From contig BFEA01000083.1 of NCBI GenBank assembly GCA_003427395.1, forward strand, positions 761,376-811,794: a stretch of 50,419 bases of DNA. Reading direction: 5' to 3'. Origin of the DNA: Chara braunii. Lineage: Eukaryota > Streptophyta > Charophyceae > Charales > Characeae. Shown in pieces: positions 1 through 10,445 of the stretch (position 1 is its first letter; each line of letters opens with the position of its first letter). The position numbers and the translations under genes were made by a program. The notes below the pieces were generated by a model. It was not told the origin of the DNA, made no database searches, and saw nothing but the letters and a program-made list of their open reading frames with translations.

Positions 1-109
1 TTTTTTTTTTTTGGGGGGGTCGGGTCTGGAGCCGGGGTTGGGGTGCCCACCCCCGGACCCCCGGACCCCCGTCGAGGCCCCGGGGCCGGGGCTCGACAAC
101 CCTGCTCAC
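1..109. other. GC-rich edge sequence with T and G homopolymers
   Basis: A T12-G7 start is followed by C/G-rich short repeats of ggggccgggg/ccccggaccc type. It is not shared with the second Y copy, whose homology begins near position 110. No gene is visible. It may be the end of another repeat cut by the window edge. Confidence 0.5.
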
Positions 110-1750
110 AACCATATATATGTATGTGATCGCAGACAATCAAATTCAAAGTTTGAACCACAGAACATACCTTCAATCATATCAAAGAATCAACCAAAAG
201 TCAACACATTACATGGAGGTAACTTCGATCATTCTCTATACTCATACCCCTCGCTTTAGCCATACAAACCCCAACCTTTGTCCAACCTTCCATAATTAAA
301 TACTCAATAACTTTGTTAAATGGTCATTCAATAAAAGTCCGGGTGAAAACCTTAATAAAACAATGGAAACCATTAGGGATAAAGCCTTTTAGGTTGATTA
401 TTGAAGATGAATTGGAGTTGAGTCATAGGCCGACGAATCGGCAACCAACCTGTTATCAGTGATAACAGAAGATGATCCTCATGAGATCAAGCTGAATCTA
501 TTCCAGATCCTGAATCAAATGATCAAGAGGACGTGTAACACAAGACATACCAACACCCAAGCTAAACTCATAAGTATATGGAGAATAAAGCTCCATAACA
601 CATCCTCACCCAAGGTCCTCCTTCAAGCTAAGTCTAGGCGTACCTCTAAGTCAGTACCCAACGCAAGGTAGACCGATGGCAGCATCTCTCCTATTCATGG
701 TGGATTGTCACAATTGCCACCTATCAAAATATATTCCAACTCCTTTAAACTGAGAAAAATTCGGCAACGCTTCCCGTACGAAAAGTGTCATCTCATAATT
801 TATACTAGCCCAAATATGAAAACATAAATAATCTTTAACTATGGAAAGTCAAATTTTGTTTAACTCCCTTAATTAGTAAAAATTTGAGCAGCACTCCCTT
901 TAAAAAAATAAAATTCACAGATTTATACTAAGTCTGATTTGAACTCAAAAAACAAACTTTGAGTTCCACTTAGACAAAATTTAACTCAACTCCTCAGATT
1001 TGTAAAAATTTCAGCAGCACTCCCTTTGAAAAAGTGTTAATCCAACATTTATACAAAACTAAGTTCAAAATCTTAAAGTGACTTTTGACTTCTTAAGGTC
1101 CAATTTTTTCTAACTCTTTGGATTTGCAGAAATTTTGGCAGCACTCCCTTTAGAAAGTGAGACTTCGCAGATTTCTACTAAGCCATATATAAAATTTAGA
1201 TAAGGTGGACTTCGAAAAGTCAAAATCTAACTAACTCATTGGATCTGCAGAAATTTCGGCAGCGCTTCCCGTAGAGAAAGTAGCTTACCAAGATTTTTAC
1301 AAAGCCAAGTATAAGAAATGATCCTAGAAAATCCAAGAATTTACCTATAAAAAAAAAAAGTTAGCTCATAAAATGCAGGAATTGAAACTAACTCCTATAG
1401 CTTTAGCACGTGGCGAACAACTAAAACAACTACCTATCAAACTGAATCTCAGACTAAGTAGTAATCTCACTCATCCACATGCAAGACCAAACCACAAGGA
1501 GTAAGTACTCTCACCATCCCCAAATCAAAATCCTCATAGATAGTTCATGAATCTTTCAGATGATTTAATCCTTACACCCAGCTTACATATGGCGTGGTGC
1601 TAGACCATTCAGCTTAGAAACAATATCTAACCTGCCTTTAGGATATACACGAACATGTTGCACAACTACTTTTCTCTTCTTTGGGCATATGACTAGATCA
1701 TTCAGCTTAGAAACAACGTCTAGTCGCCCTGAACTGTTTAATATCTAAAA
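110..1750 (+). repeat. Composite repeat Y, copy 1 (uninterrupted)
   Basis: This stretch aligns from end to end with sequence at about 28,135-28,639 and, after the inserted elements are skipped, 41,683-42,278, 43,148-43,632 and 43,907-43,950. Shared landmarks include the Cys-free AT-rich segment with 'cccctcgctttagcc' (copy 1 ~247, copy 2 ~28,269), 'aatggtcattcaataaa', 'gaggacgtgtaacaca' versus 'gaggacttgtaacaca', five tandem units and 'cacgaacatgttgcacaac'. There is no convincing coding frame. Seen: the collinear similarity. Inferred: Y is an old dispersed repeat or a long LTR/non-autonomous element. The copies look roughly 20-25% diverged by eye. Confidence 0.8.
735..1335 (+). repeat. Five tandem ~124-bp units inside repeat Y
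   Basis: A conserved core of the type 'gcagcactccctttagaaaa' recurs at about 761, 889, 1013, 1138 and 1258, giving steps of 120-128 bp. The same five units occur in the second Y copy near 41,831, 41,952, 42,074, 42,197 and 43,183, the last one displaced by an inserted element. Equal copy number in both Y copies means the array was already there when Y dispersed. Confidence 0.8.
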
Positions 1751-2810
1751 TTTAATAGTTTTCTGACTGTGTTCTCAAAAGAAATGAAAATATGGGCAAG
1801 GCACTGAGCCATTCCGCTTAGAAACAATGCTAAGCTCGCCAGATTATTTCCAATTATACTCAGCATTTTCCTTTCTCTTCTTAATGATATGGCTTAGTGT
1901 TGTACCATTCAACTTAGAAACAATGTCTAACTGTCAGTTCACATTCAAGTATAATAAAAATACTTCCTGTTATACTCGGTTTATACTTATGTGCATGGTT
2001 TTCAGTCTAAACCATTCAGCTTAGAAACAATGTTTAGCCTTAGACAAGAAATCCTCGCTCATAAATAAAATAAAACGCTGAACCATTCAGCTTAGAAACA
2101 ATGTTCAGCCTATCCTTAAACCATTCAAAGCATGAAGTCGGATTCTTCAGCCTAACTTTAGTCAGAAACCCCAAAAGAAACAGACAGATCAAACCATTCA
2201 CCTAGAAACAATGCTTGGTCTCACAGATCAACCAGACAAACCCTTAGAAATAAAAAACAACAACTAGGTCATTTAACTTAGAAACAATGTTTATTCCTTC
2301 AAAAAATTCACATATAAACATATCACTGGGTCATTCAACTTAGAAACAATGCCTGGTCCTTGGTTGACCCGGTCAAACGCATGCAAACTGTTTTTTTCCC
2401 ACGTTCCCACTGTTCATCCCCTAGTTCGTTTTCAGTCAAAAAAAAAAAAAAAACTTAAACTTCACGCATTAATTCATTCATTTTAGTCTGATTGAATCAT
2501 GAAAAGAAAATAGAATCATAGGGGATCACATACATACAAGCAGTCAAACTAAAGGGAGATAGCCAAATATGAGTATAGTGGGTCATACAGATAAAAAAAT
2601 TATACCTGGCGGTTCCCTGCCTCCAGAACTCCTCCTGACAAGCTATTCACCTAGAAACAATGCTTGGTCTCACAGATCAACCAGACAAACCCTTAGAAAC
2701 AAACACAGCAACTAGGCCATTCAACTTAGAAACAATGTCTAGTCCTTCAAAAAATTATCATGTAAACATATCCCTGGGTCATTCAACTTAGAAACAATGC
2801 CCGGTCCTTG
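1596..2810 (+). repeat. Array of 12 hairpins with constant loop and variable arms
   Basis: The core CATTCAGCTTAGAAACAATG or a close variant recurs at about 1606, 1698, 1811, 1906, 2013, 2084, 2195, 2270, 2332, 2645, 2718 and 2780. CATT and AATG pair around the 12-nt loop CAGCTTAGAAAC. The flanking arms also pair, and they differ between copies: GACTAGA/TCTAGTC (1691-1725), CTAAA/TTTAG (2007-2037), GCTGAA/TTCAGC (2077-2109), ACTGGG/CCTGGT (2325-2357, two wobbles), ACTAGG/TCTAGT (2711-2743). A single unpaired C or T sits at the same place in the left arm of most copies. Spacing is irregular, from 63 to 114 bp. Function unknown. Confidence 0.75.
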
Positions 2811-3085
2811 GTTGACCCGGTCAAACGCATGCAAACTGTTTTTTTCCCACGTTCCCCCTGTTCATCCCCTAGTTTGTTTTTAGTCAAAAAAAAAAAAACC
2901 TTAAACTTTACGCATGAATTCATTCATTTTAGTCTGATTGAATCCTGAAAAGAAAATAGAATCATTGGGGATCACATACATACAAGCAGTAAAACTAAAG
3001 AGAGATTGCCAAATATGAGTATAGTGGGTCATACAGATAAAAAAATTATACCTGGTGGTTCCCTGCCTCCAGAAATCCTCTTGAG
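2197..3085 (+). repeat. 449-bp tandem duplication
   Basis: The segment starting 'ttcacctagaaacaatgc' at 2197 is repeated from 2646 with a period of 449 bp. It includes the hairpin motifs, the 'ggttgacccggtcaaacgc' palindrome-like stretch, an A-run of variable length, and 'ttatacctgg(c/t)ggttccctgcctccagaa'. The two units differ by a small number of substitutions and A-run length, so the duplication is younger than the Y copies. Confidence 0.85.
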
Positions 3086-3289
3086 TTCTAACTCCCGCAA
3101 TCGGTGGCCAGACTCCCCTCATAGTCTTGCTGTAGTCCTACGGGTTGCAATCCCGCCTGTCGCCTTTCTCTCAGAACCAATAGACTAGACTTAGAGTGAG
3201 AAGGGCAGAAGGAGATGGGTTCGAGACTCTCAGATCCAAGAAAGGTGCTCCCAGACTCGCGTGAGAGGCCTTAGTTTCTTGGTATGTCT

Positions 3290-4000
3290 GAGGGCCCCGC
3301 AATGACGGTCAGAAACATGCCGCAGTTTGGTCAATGAGAAGTCAAACTACCAGCAAGGTCGCAACTCGTGACTCTCCTCCAACTTACTTCGCACTGCGGA
3401 ACGAGAGGCACATCAACCAACAACCAAGTTTGTTTCTCACGGTTGCCTTGTTGCTGCTCCAACCCATAGAGTAAGTCGCATGCTAATCAACCGGTAAGTC
3501 CGCAGTCTCGCAACTCTCCTCAAATTAACTCACTCGATAGGATGGCAGCGTACCGGTCCATAAGTAAGCTTTTAAGCCAGCGGTAGTCTCCTGCTGCTTC
3601 ACTCAACTGGACGGGCAACGCCTTAACTAGTAAGCAAGCCTGCTATCTCACTGTCCACAGGTCAGTGTCACATCGACTAGCAAGTAAAATCTCATTTCCC
3701 CTCTGCTCGCCCTCTCGCTACTCCGAGCAACGGTTGAGCACTGTCTCGGTTAGCGGGTAAGCCTTCCAATCCGTTGCTTGCCCCCTAGTTTCTCCTGCTG
3801 ATACCATATGCAGCGCTCTAACCAAAATGGTAAGCATGCATCGTCCGTGGGCCGCCTGTTGCTACTCCGCTCGACCCACGGGCGGTGCAACGGTCAACTG
3901 GTAGGCTCATGTTCTTACGGTTCGCCTGTTATGTAAAACAGGGAGAGATCCTTGGCTTGTCAATGTGCGGATTCACTACTAGGTAAGTCCCCTTATTCTC
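3290..4000 (+). repeat. Degenerate ~70-bp repeat carrying gtaag motifs
   Basis: Splice-donor-like 'gtaagt/gtaagc' motifs in similar contexts recur at about 3493, 3565, 3630, 3682, 3756, 3830, 3899 (gtaggc) and 3982, that is every 51-82 bp. They are often followed by C-rich sequence with 'tgctgctactcc' or 'cctgctg'. The units are strongly diverged. No reading frame stands out. Low certainty that this is a true tandem repeat rather than coincidence. Confidence 0.35.
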
Positions 4001-6670
4001 TCTCCCCCGTTCACTTGGCTTCTGATACCCCAGCAGGGAAAGCAATATACAGTAGGTCGGGGGTGCTCACGATAGCAAACATAACGACCATGATCGCCGA
4101 CTTGTCCGAATGAAAGGACTACGACTGTGGGGGAGAATGCCAGGGCAAATCCCGTTGAGCTGGTACGCACGGCTACGAATCACCACCCAACTATTTCTTC
4201 GAACATGCATGTACAAATGTATCTCTTGCTAAAACACGTACAAATATATTCAAAGAACTCCGGTGTGAATACAGACTAAGGTGTTGTGAATAGGTCTTCC
4301 ACTAGACCTGAAAGTATGCAACGACTCTCTCTCGATGCATAAAAACGATCGAGGGAAGCTATTTCCGCCGATAGGATATGTAGAAATTGTAATGAATCTT
4401 TCGCAAGATGCGGGAAGATACATTCCCACCTTGAAGGCTTCCCTCCAACGCGTAGTCCGTAACACAGATGCAACTAAACTACTAACTCTTCTCTAGATTT
4501 AACTCCCCCATCTCGACTTGCCTTATAGGAAAGCCCCTAACTATCCCTTCCGCAGAATTTACATGCCCATTCGATCCGTCGTGCCCCAAAACTGCCCCGC
4601 GCACAGTCTTCTACACTATCCTCATAATCTGCCAACTTTCTTTCAAAACTCACTTCATAATCTGCTTCGCCCGACTTCAAAATGGTAGTATATCACCATC
4701 TCCTGCGCGTTTCCGTCTCCTAACGGGTGAAATCGATCATTTTCTATATTTTATTCCTCTCCCTCGTCGATGCCTTCACGCGTCATTTTCCTTCTCTATC
4801 TCTTCTTCTATTTACTCTCTTCCAAATCTAACATCATATTCGGGATTGCCCACCCCGAAAATGCAGGAATTTATCCTTTACTCGGCCAATCCTATCATGA
4901 ATCATGCGAGTTGTCTGATATTCGTTGCGCCATACTCATCACCTCTCCTCGCTGCCTTGCCTTTGTCTTCAAACGCACCTGGCGCTAAACTATGTTTAGG
5001 TTCACCCCTTCTTTTCTTCAGCCTTGCTTTTCCTCTATGGCCGAGATCACGAGCAGCAATGGGATGAGCATCATCCGACTGAATGTTACAATGGCGATGC
5101 CCACGGAGAGGAACACTGTGGAGGGTGCAGGTTTCATTACACACCTATCCCTTCGCCCTTCATCCCTGTCGACGCCTACCTTTCATCGTTGTGCACAGTC
5201 CCATGGCTAACGCTTGTCATATTTCTTCCTTTTCTTTATCACTTCGTTTTGTCAGCGCTTAGCGCAATGGTCTGCTCGGCGGCTCCTGTGCACGTGGGAA
5301 ACTTTTGAGGGATTCAGCTACCAAACAACTCGAACGGTCACCCCCTTTTTTTTAATTTTATACCCAAGTCTGACGGGCGATTTTACATGTTGACACCGCT
5401 ACGTGCCTCCGTCGAGTTTCCCCTGGCCCGTTCTCTCTCAGAGGGGGAGCTCCCAGCCTCCTCAGACCCCTCAACTGACAGGCCCCCGCACAACTAATCA
5501 AGTGATGAGCCAGGGGCGCGATTCTTGTTAAAGGCCCAAGCATGGGTCTAAGAAGCACCGACCCTGCGCAAATCTCGGAGGTAGTAATAGATAGTCACGT
5601 GGGAACTTTGAAGACCGTCGCAGAGGAGGGTCCCATGTGCACCTCCTGTGGAGACAATACCACTGCGGACTCCCTCACAGTACCCTTGGCTGCCCCGCCC
5701 ACGCACAGTCCTGCCCCTTTGGGGTCCCAGCGGGCATGCTCACGCTCCAACCTCCCGCAGCAACTTGTGGTAGGTGGGCGATACGGCCGCAAATAGCTCG
5801 CGCCACCCAGGTTTTCTTCCGTCTCGACACTAATCACCTGCCGGCCTGCATGCACGTCGAACTCCTCGGTCCGAGTTTCCAGACGGGTAAGGTCGAGAAT
5901 TTTCGCCGACATCCCGAATACACAGAAACCCGCAGGTCAAACATAAGAGGCGTAGTCTCAAGGCCCTTGACTGCCGTTGACAGCCTCCAAAACCAACGTC
6001 ACGGTCGGTTCAAAGAACGTCGAAGCAAGAAAGAATAATAACAGTAATTAATATAATAATTATTACAGAACGAAAAACGCAAGGTGAGGAGAAGGAAAAT
6101 TCAGAGCTTATTAATACCGCCTTGGTCCCACCGAGCTCCCCTGCGGACAGCAAAACCATGGGGGATAACCTCGGCAGGCCCTCCGTGCTACTCTGCTCTC
6201 CCCACGTCGTCGCCGCTCGATCTCGCTCCTTGAATATCCCGAATGGAAGTCCGACACCGTAACCAACAGTACTAGGCCAAAGGCTGGGTCTATTTTCGAC
6301 TGACACCATAAATAACCGGATGCTACGCAAAGCGCAGCTCTGTCGAAACATCTTCAAAATCCCATTGCGGCTGATGTCGTCCTTCTCATGTACACACAAC
6401 TCACGAACAAGAGCACCAGTCACGAGACAAAAAAACTTTTTAAATCCTAGTTTAATCAGAGATAAAAATTTGGTTGGTGATCACACTGACTCTTCAAACA
6501 TCAACAATTAAAAAGATCATGCGTGCCTCAAGTCTGCGCGCCCACACACTCTCTACTATAGTCAATCATTCAGTTTACATAAACCTATTTTCCGTTGCTT
6601 GCAAAAAACAGGGCGGATACCATTCGCACTGACAACGCGTCCATGGAGTAGATGGTAAGATCGAAAAAGT
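4000..6670. other. No recognisable gene
   Basis: I read both strands and found only short open frames without family resemblance. The longest is a - strand frame at 5595-5912 (105 codons, beginning MSAKILDLTRLETRTEEF) that opposes a + frame at 5637-6038; neither is supported by anything but length. 5340-5356 has a T-run and 6040-6065 is an AT-rich patch. Remnant repeat sequence is the most likely content. Confidence 0.4.
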
Positions 6671-6673
6671 AAA

Positions 6674-6890
6674 AAATGCATTAATGGTAATGCAAGCCCA
6701 GGCGACGCAAACCCAGGTGGCCCGACCCCACCCCCCACCGCAGGAGGCTATGAACATTGGAGATATTGCAAGATGACTTGTCACTTTGTGCGAGCATGTC
6801 CGAGGCTCAATCATGATATCATGCGGAAGATATGTTTTAGGACGCTACGGGGAAAAATCATAAGCCCCCAAGGAGAGAAAGTGTATTAAC
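6674..6890 (+). pseudogene. Gag nucleocapsid remnant with damaged CCHC zinc knuckle
   Basis: A + strand frame reads a Pro/Gly-rich linker and then the pattern of a retroviral zinc knuckle at 6758-6799: WRYCKMTCHFVRAC. The second Cys, His and last Cys have the spacing of CX2CX4HX4C, but the first Cys is Trp (codon tgg at 6758-6760, one change from tgc or tgt). The frame stops near 6890 with no start codon in frame, so this is a fragment. Zinc knuckles of this kind bind RNA in retrotransposon Gag. It lies opposite in direction to the gag-like frame at 7.7-13 kb. Assignment rests on the motif alone. Confidence 0.5.
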
Positions 6891-7069
6891 TCCCCGGGAG
6901 GAATGCGATGAGCCGTAATTGCATTAAATAACCTAGACGCCGCTGTCGGACCAAGTACCCTTACAAGGGTATTTGACCATGCTTTTGCATTCGATACGGT
7001 GACGGCATCGGCTACCATGACGGAGCCAGTCTGGGATGAAAAAGGGTGTGCACGCTTTTGGCGTGCCAC
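6845..7069 (-). pseudogene. Protein-like open frame, unidentified
   Basis: A 74-codon - strand frame beginning MARQKRAHPFSSQTG has a natural-looking composition (VLGPTAASRLFNAITAHRIP) and ends in a stop. I do not recognise the family. It lies just beyond repeat X, in the same direction as the gag-like frame upstream, and may be a remnant of the same or another element. No ribosome or splice context could be judged. Confidence 0.3.
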
Positions 7070-7264
7070 TTGAAACGATTTCCTCGGCCATTAAGGCCAG
7101 GGCGAATTGGTGATAAAATTTTGAAAGTATGTGCGCGTGTTGTTATGACGCGCGCTGTGATGGTTACAATCGGTAGTAATGCCTCGTCGACAGAAGAGGC
7201 CGAGGGGTTGATTAGGTTAATATTGTGTCAGGTACGTCTACGACGCACGCTGAGATATCCGATT

Positions 7265-7845
7265 TTTGCATTGGAAAGTTATGGGATGAGTATTGAAGGG
7301 ACTAGGATTGTGTGTGTTGTTTTGTTTGTATCATTTGTGTGTGTGTGTCTGTGTGTTTTAATTTTTAATGTCTTTAGAGTGATGTGCGCGTGGTGTGTGG
7401 GAAACGTCCTAGTCGACCGACGATGGGTCGCGCTTGGGACCTCAACCCCCCCAAGGCGTCGGCTCGCGTGCGGGTTCGATAGAGGCGTAAAACCACGAGT
7501 ACCCCCTATGTTACAACGTACGAGAAGCACCCTTGGCTGGTCCACCTCTGCGATTGCAGTTGATTAGTTTTCGTATTATGGACTGATAGCTCGGCGGGGA
7601 TACGTCCACCGAAGGGAGGTGACAACGCTCGTAAGGTGGAGGTAAGTCGTGCCTCGCGTAGGCCCTATCCTGTCATAGGGGCTCGCGAGAGGTATGGCTG
7701 GCGGACTCGACCGGAGGCTTGCGAAAGCTACATAAGTATCGTGATGAGGAATACACCAACTCTTGCGTGACGCGACCGGGAGGGTCTCGCCCGTTTGTGC
7801 GGTGCCTTATGTGCTCGACATCGCTCATGCAGATTATCTATTCCT
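7265..7845 (-). repeat. Repeat X, copy 1
   Basis: The reverse complement of this interval aligns with 27,125-27,600. Matching landmarks are 'accctcccgg(t/c)(c/t)gcgtcac', 'cccctatgacaggataggg', 'ctgcaatcgca(g/a)aggtg', 'cctctatcgaacccg', 'gaggtcccaag' versus 'gaagtcccaag', and 'cgtcggtc(g/a)actagga'. It overlaps the end of the gag-like frame at 7,728. Similarity is about 70-75% by eye. It could be an untranslated or LTR part of the element that carried the gag-like gene. Confidence 0.75.
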
Positions 7846-8557
7846 TTTTTTACCTTATCCCCTGTCTTGCCAGTTAGCCCTATGACCTTTCCCTCCTTCA
7901 GCAGGGCCAAAGAGTCGGTCACGACCATTTTTTCGGCAATGTCCGTTCCAATACTAAAGTCGACGTCCCTAGTATTCAGGTTGATAGGATCTTATCTTTA
8001 CCAAACTCGGTGAACTGCTTAAGGAAATACTTACTCATTATATGGTCCATCACCCCGGGGATCCACAATGCTACGAGGGTGAATTCTCTTAGAAAATCGT
8101 TATACATTGCAAAATTTGTCCTTCGTACCGCAACCAGCTCTGTTTCTGTAGCCATTTTCTCGGCTGTCAGATAGTTTTTCATCATTACATCCCGGACTTA
8201 CCTCCAGGATCCGCTAGCCACGACGATGGCCATTATGTCGCTCCCTAGGTTTAGTGATACATGTTGCCCTGGGTGGTCCATTTTCTCTTCCTCACTCCAC
8301 CTTAGTAGTGTTGTCAGGTTCTCGTAATCTACTAGGAAGTTCGTAATATTCTCCCCGTCGAATGTCAGCTTCTTCTTAGCATCAACCAAATACCCTTGGT
8401 TTTTATTTAGCGCACGCTTGAGGGAAGATACCATTTTTCTAAGCCCTCCCTCAGATCCTCCTTTCTCGCCGACGGTGTCGGATCCTTGTCCTTCCTTACC
8501 GACTTCCGATCCCTCTTTGACTTTCGTCGTTCCTTCAGGGTCAAACCATCCCAACAC
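7728..8557 (-). pseudogene. Retrotransposon Gag core (broken)
   Basis: Three successive - strand frames form one protein: 8557-8198 (with KLTFDGENITNFLVDYENLT and WSEEEKMDHPGQHVSL), 8185-7976 (MMKNYLTAEKMATETELVAV and LREFTLVALWIPGVMD), and 7928-7728 (DSLALLKEGKVIGLTGKTGD). The order, the F-x-G-x-N/D-I-x-x-F opening, the helical middle and the basic end (HERCRAHKAPHKRARPSRSR) fit the capsid part of LTR-retrotransposon Gag. Frames change at about 8190 and 7950, so it is inactive. The last codons run into repeat X. Family assignment is inference from these motifs. Confidence 0.65.
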
Positions 8558-8732
8558 CTTCTCTCTTAAGCTTCAAAGTCTTTCACATCCTCTTACGATC
8601 ATTGGTGCGGTCGTTGCTCGGCTTGCTCAGTTGTCCATAACAGGTGGGTTAATGACCTTCTCCGCCTCCCTTTCCAGAGATCCCGTTCTCTTTTTTCTTT
8701 TCTTATTTGACGTTCCTCTGTGTTCCCCAGTC

Positions 8733-9530
8733 CTATCTTTTCTCCTTTGTATAATATCGTCTCAGCCTCCTCGACCCTAGTTTATTCCTTGCTCCTCGCG
8801 CGGCCCCCACGAAATCCCCCTCGCTTTCATTCATCATTTCTTCCATCAATTTTGCTTTGTACTCTGTCGTCCTCCTCTTTATCTCAGCCAATTTCTCTCG
8901 GGCGTCTGTTAGTCTCACCTTCTTTGATAGTGCTCCTTCCGATGCTTGTGGCGTCGGGCTACCTTTGTGCCTATTTCCCCCAGCTTCTTGGGTCCCTCAT
9001 TTGTTCCCTCCGGCTTTACCTGAGTTTTTCTCTGTCGAAACTTCCTTTCCTCCTTCCTTAGTACCTTCCAGGTTTGTCGACTCCCGGTCCCTGAAGGTTC
9101 CCTTGTTCTGCTCTACATCATCCTCTATGCTCTGATTTATCTTGCTTCGTTGATTTTTTATGTCGTCCTCAATTGCCATCCTTCTCTAATTTTGCACATA
9201 GCAAAAACATTTTCCAGGGTGGCAGACCGCCCAAGGTTCTTAGGACTTATACCCTCCCCATTTTTGCCCTTTCAACGTTTTATTCTTTTTTGTGGCCATA
9301 ATGGGTTTGTTCCCCTTTCTGGTTTGCGCAATATTACTCACTTACCCCTTCGAAAGACCCGATGATCCGACTCGGTATTTTGACACAACTGCGTATCGAA
9401 TCTCAGGTGGCGTATCCACCGCGGAGCGGGTCCTTATTTTAGGGCCGTCCTTTTCCTTTTTTTGCCCTTGGACACTCCTAACGCCCTTGGCGGTAGTGAC
9501 TATCCCAGTCATGTCCCGATCCATCCTTAG
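8733..9530 (-). pseudogene. Charged linker region upstream of the Gag core (broken)
   Basis: Several - strand frames read hydrophilic protein. 9524-9342 carries an Asp/Lys/Gly-rich stretch ending KYRVGSSGLSKG. About 9260-9180 gives ISPKNLGRSATLENVFAMC in a shifted frame. 9179-8997 is Glu/Lys/Asn-rich (MAIEDDIKNQRSKINQSIED). 8918-8733 looks like a coiled coil (DAREKLAEIKRRTTEYKAKL). Each leads into the next only through frameshifts, so this is a decayed single frame rather than several genes. Role unknown; probably the N-terminal part of the same Gag-like polyprotein. Confidence 0.5.
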
Positions 9531-9795
9531 ATAGAGTATGACTCGAGCCGCTATCTCCTGGAGAGCGTTATCCTTACTTATGCTTGGTACTACATTGATA
9601 TTTTTCTGCCATTATGCCACCTTCCAGGGGTTTCTCACACCGATTCCTCAGGTTTGTCCTGCTCGGCGGGTTCCTCAAACAGTCTAGTCACCCCCGTAAG
9701 GTAGTTTTCCCCCATTTCTATTTCCGTAAGGATTATCGACTTGTATTTCTCATAAGTCAGTCGTGGTGTCCCGAATACCAAAATGCCGATGAGTT

Positions 9796-10341
9796 CTAGC
9801 AACTCTCAGACCTTATTTCCCCAAAACGACCCATGTTTATCATAGAGCGTGCAGGTTGTCTACGACTCTGCGGCCGGAAATGGTGTACCCAAATTAGGGT
9901 CGCGTTCACCAAGTCCCTCGCTCTTGGGAGACTTCTTAATACCAAGTCTATCATAAAGCGGGGCACTTGGCACCATAACCAAGTTGTCGGGGCCCTAAAC
10001 TCCCGCCATCCTCCTACCTCCATCCGGGTCCTTAGTCCTACATTCCTCTTTCCCCGAATCTCTTGGCCCATTCGGGCCAATGCTCAGGCCGGCCTCCAAA
10101 ATATTGACAGTGACCCATGCCCCAAACTCATCTCGGTCCCTAACATGTGCCACCCAATCTCAGGTAGGTACAAGGTACTAGTTACCCTTAGATCGGTGCA
10201 CAAGTCAACTTCTGACCCTCTATTAAATCTCATGCCGCTCCATAGGCATTCCACCATTATGAAGGCTTGGTTCCTTCCCAGGGTCACAACTTGCCATTCC
10301 ACGCTGAGCCCTCGAACCTTGTAGCTCGCCGGGATCGACAC
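9796..10341 (-). pseudogene. Two halves of one frame split by TGA
   Basis: 10341-10084 and 10080-9796 are in the same frame and are separated only by a TGA (about 10,084-10,086), followed by ALARMGQEIRGKRNVGLRTR. The first half has a protein-like pattern (SVEWQVVTLGRNQAFIMVE). It may be part of the long broken frame that runs from 13 kb to 7.7 kb. I do not recognise a domain. Confidence 0.45.
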
Positions 10342-10445
10342 TTCTCACCCGTTACCGTTCTCCGTGGGTGGGTAAGGGTGTGTGGGTTGCTGCAACGTTC
10401 GGGTGCGCCTTGTCGCCATCGCCGGTCGGCAAACTCCTACATGGT

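Noticed and set aside
1596-2810. Hammerhead ribozyme or retrozyme explanation of the hairpin array
   Set aside because: A GAAAC is present in each loop, but the CUGANGA core and a cleavage-site helix are missing.
3785-4040. Primer-binding-site-like 'ctgataccata' and 'ctgatacccca'
   Set aside because: Partial match to the tRNA-Met site on the - strand, but no LTR end adjoins it.
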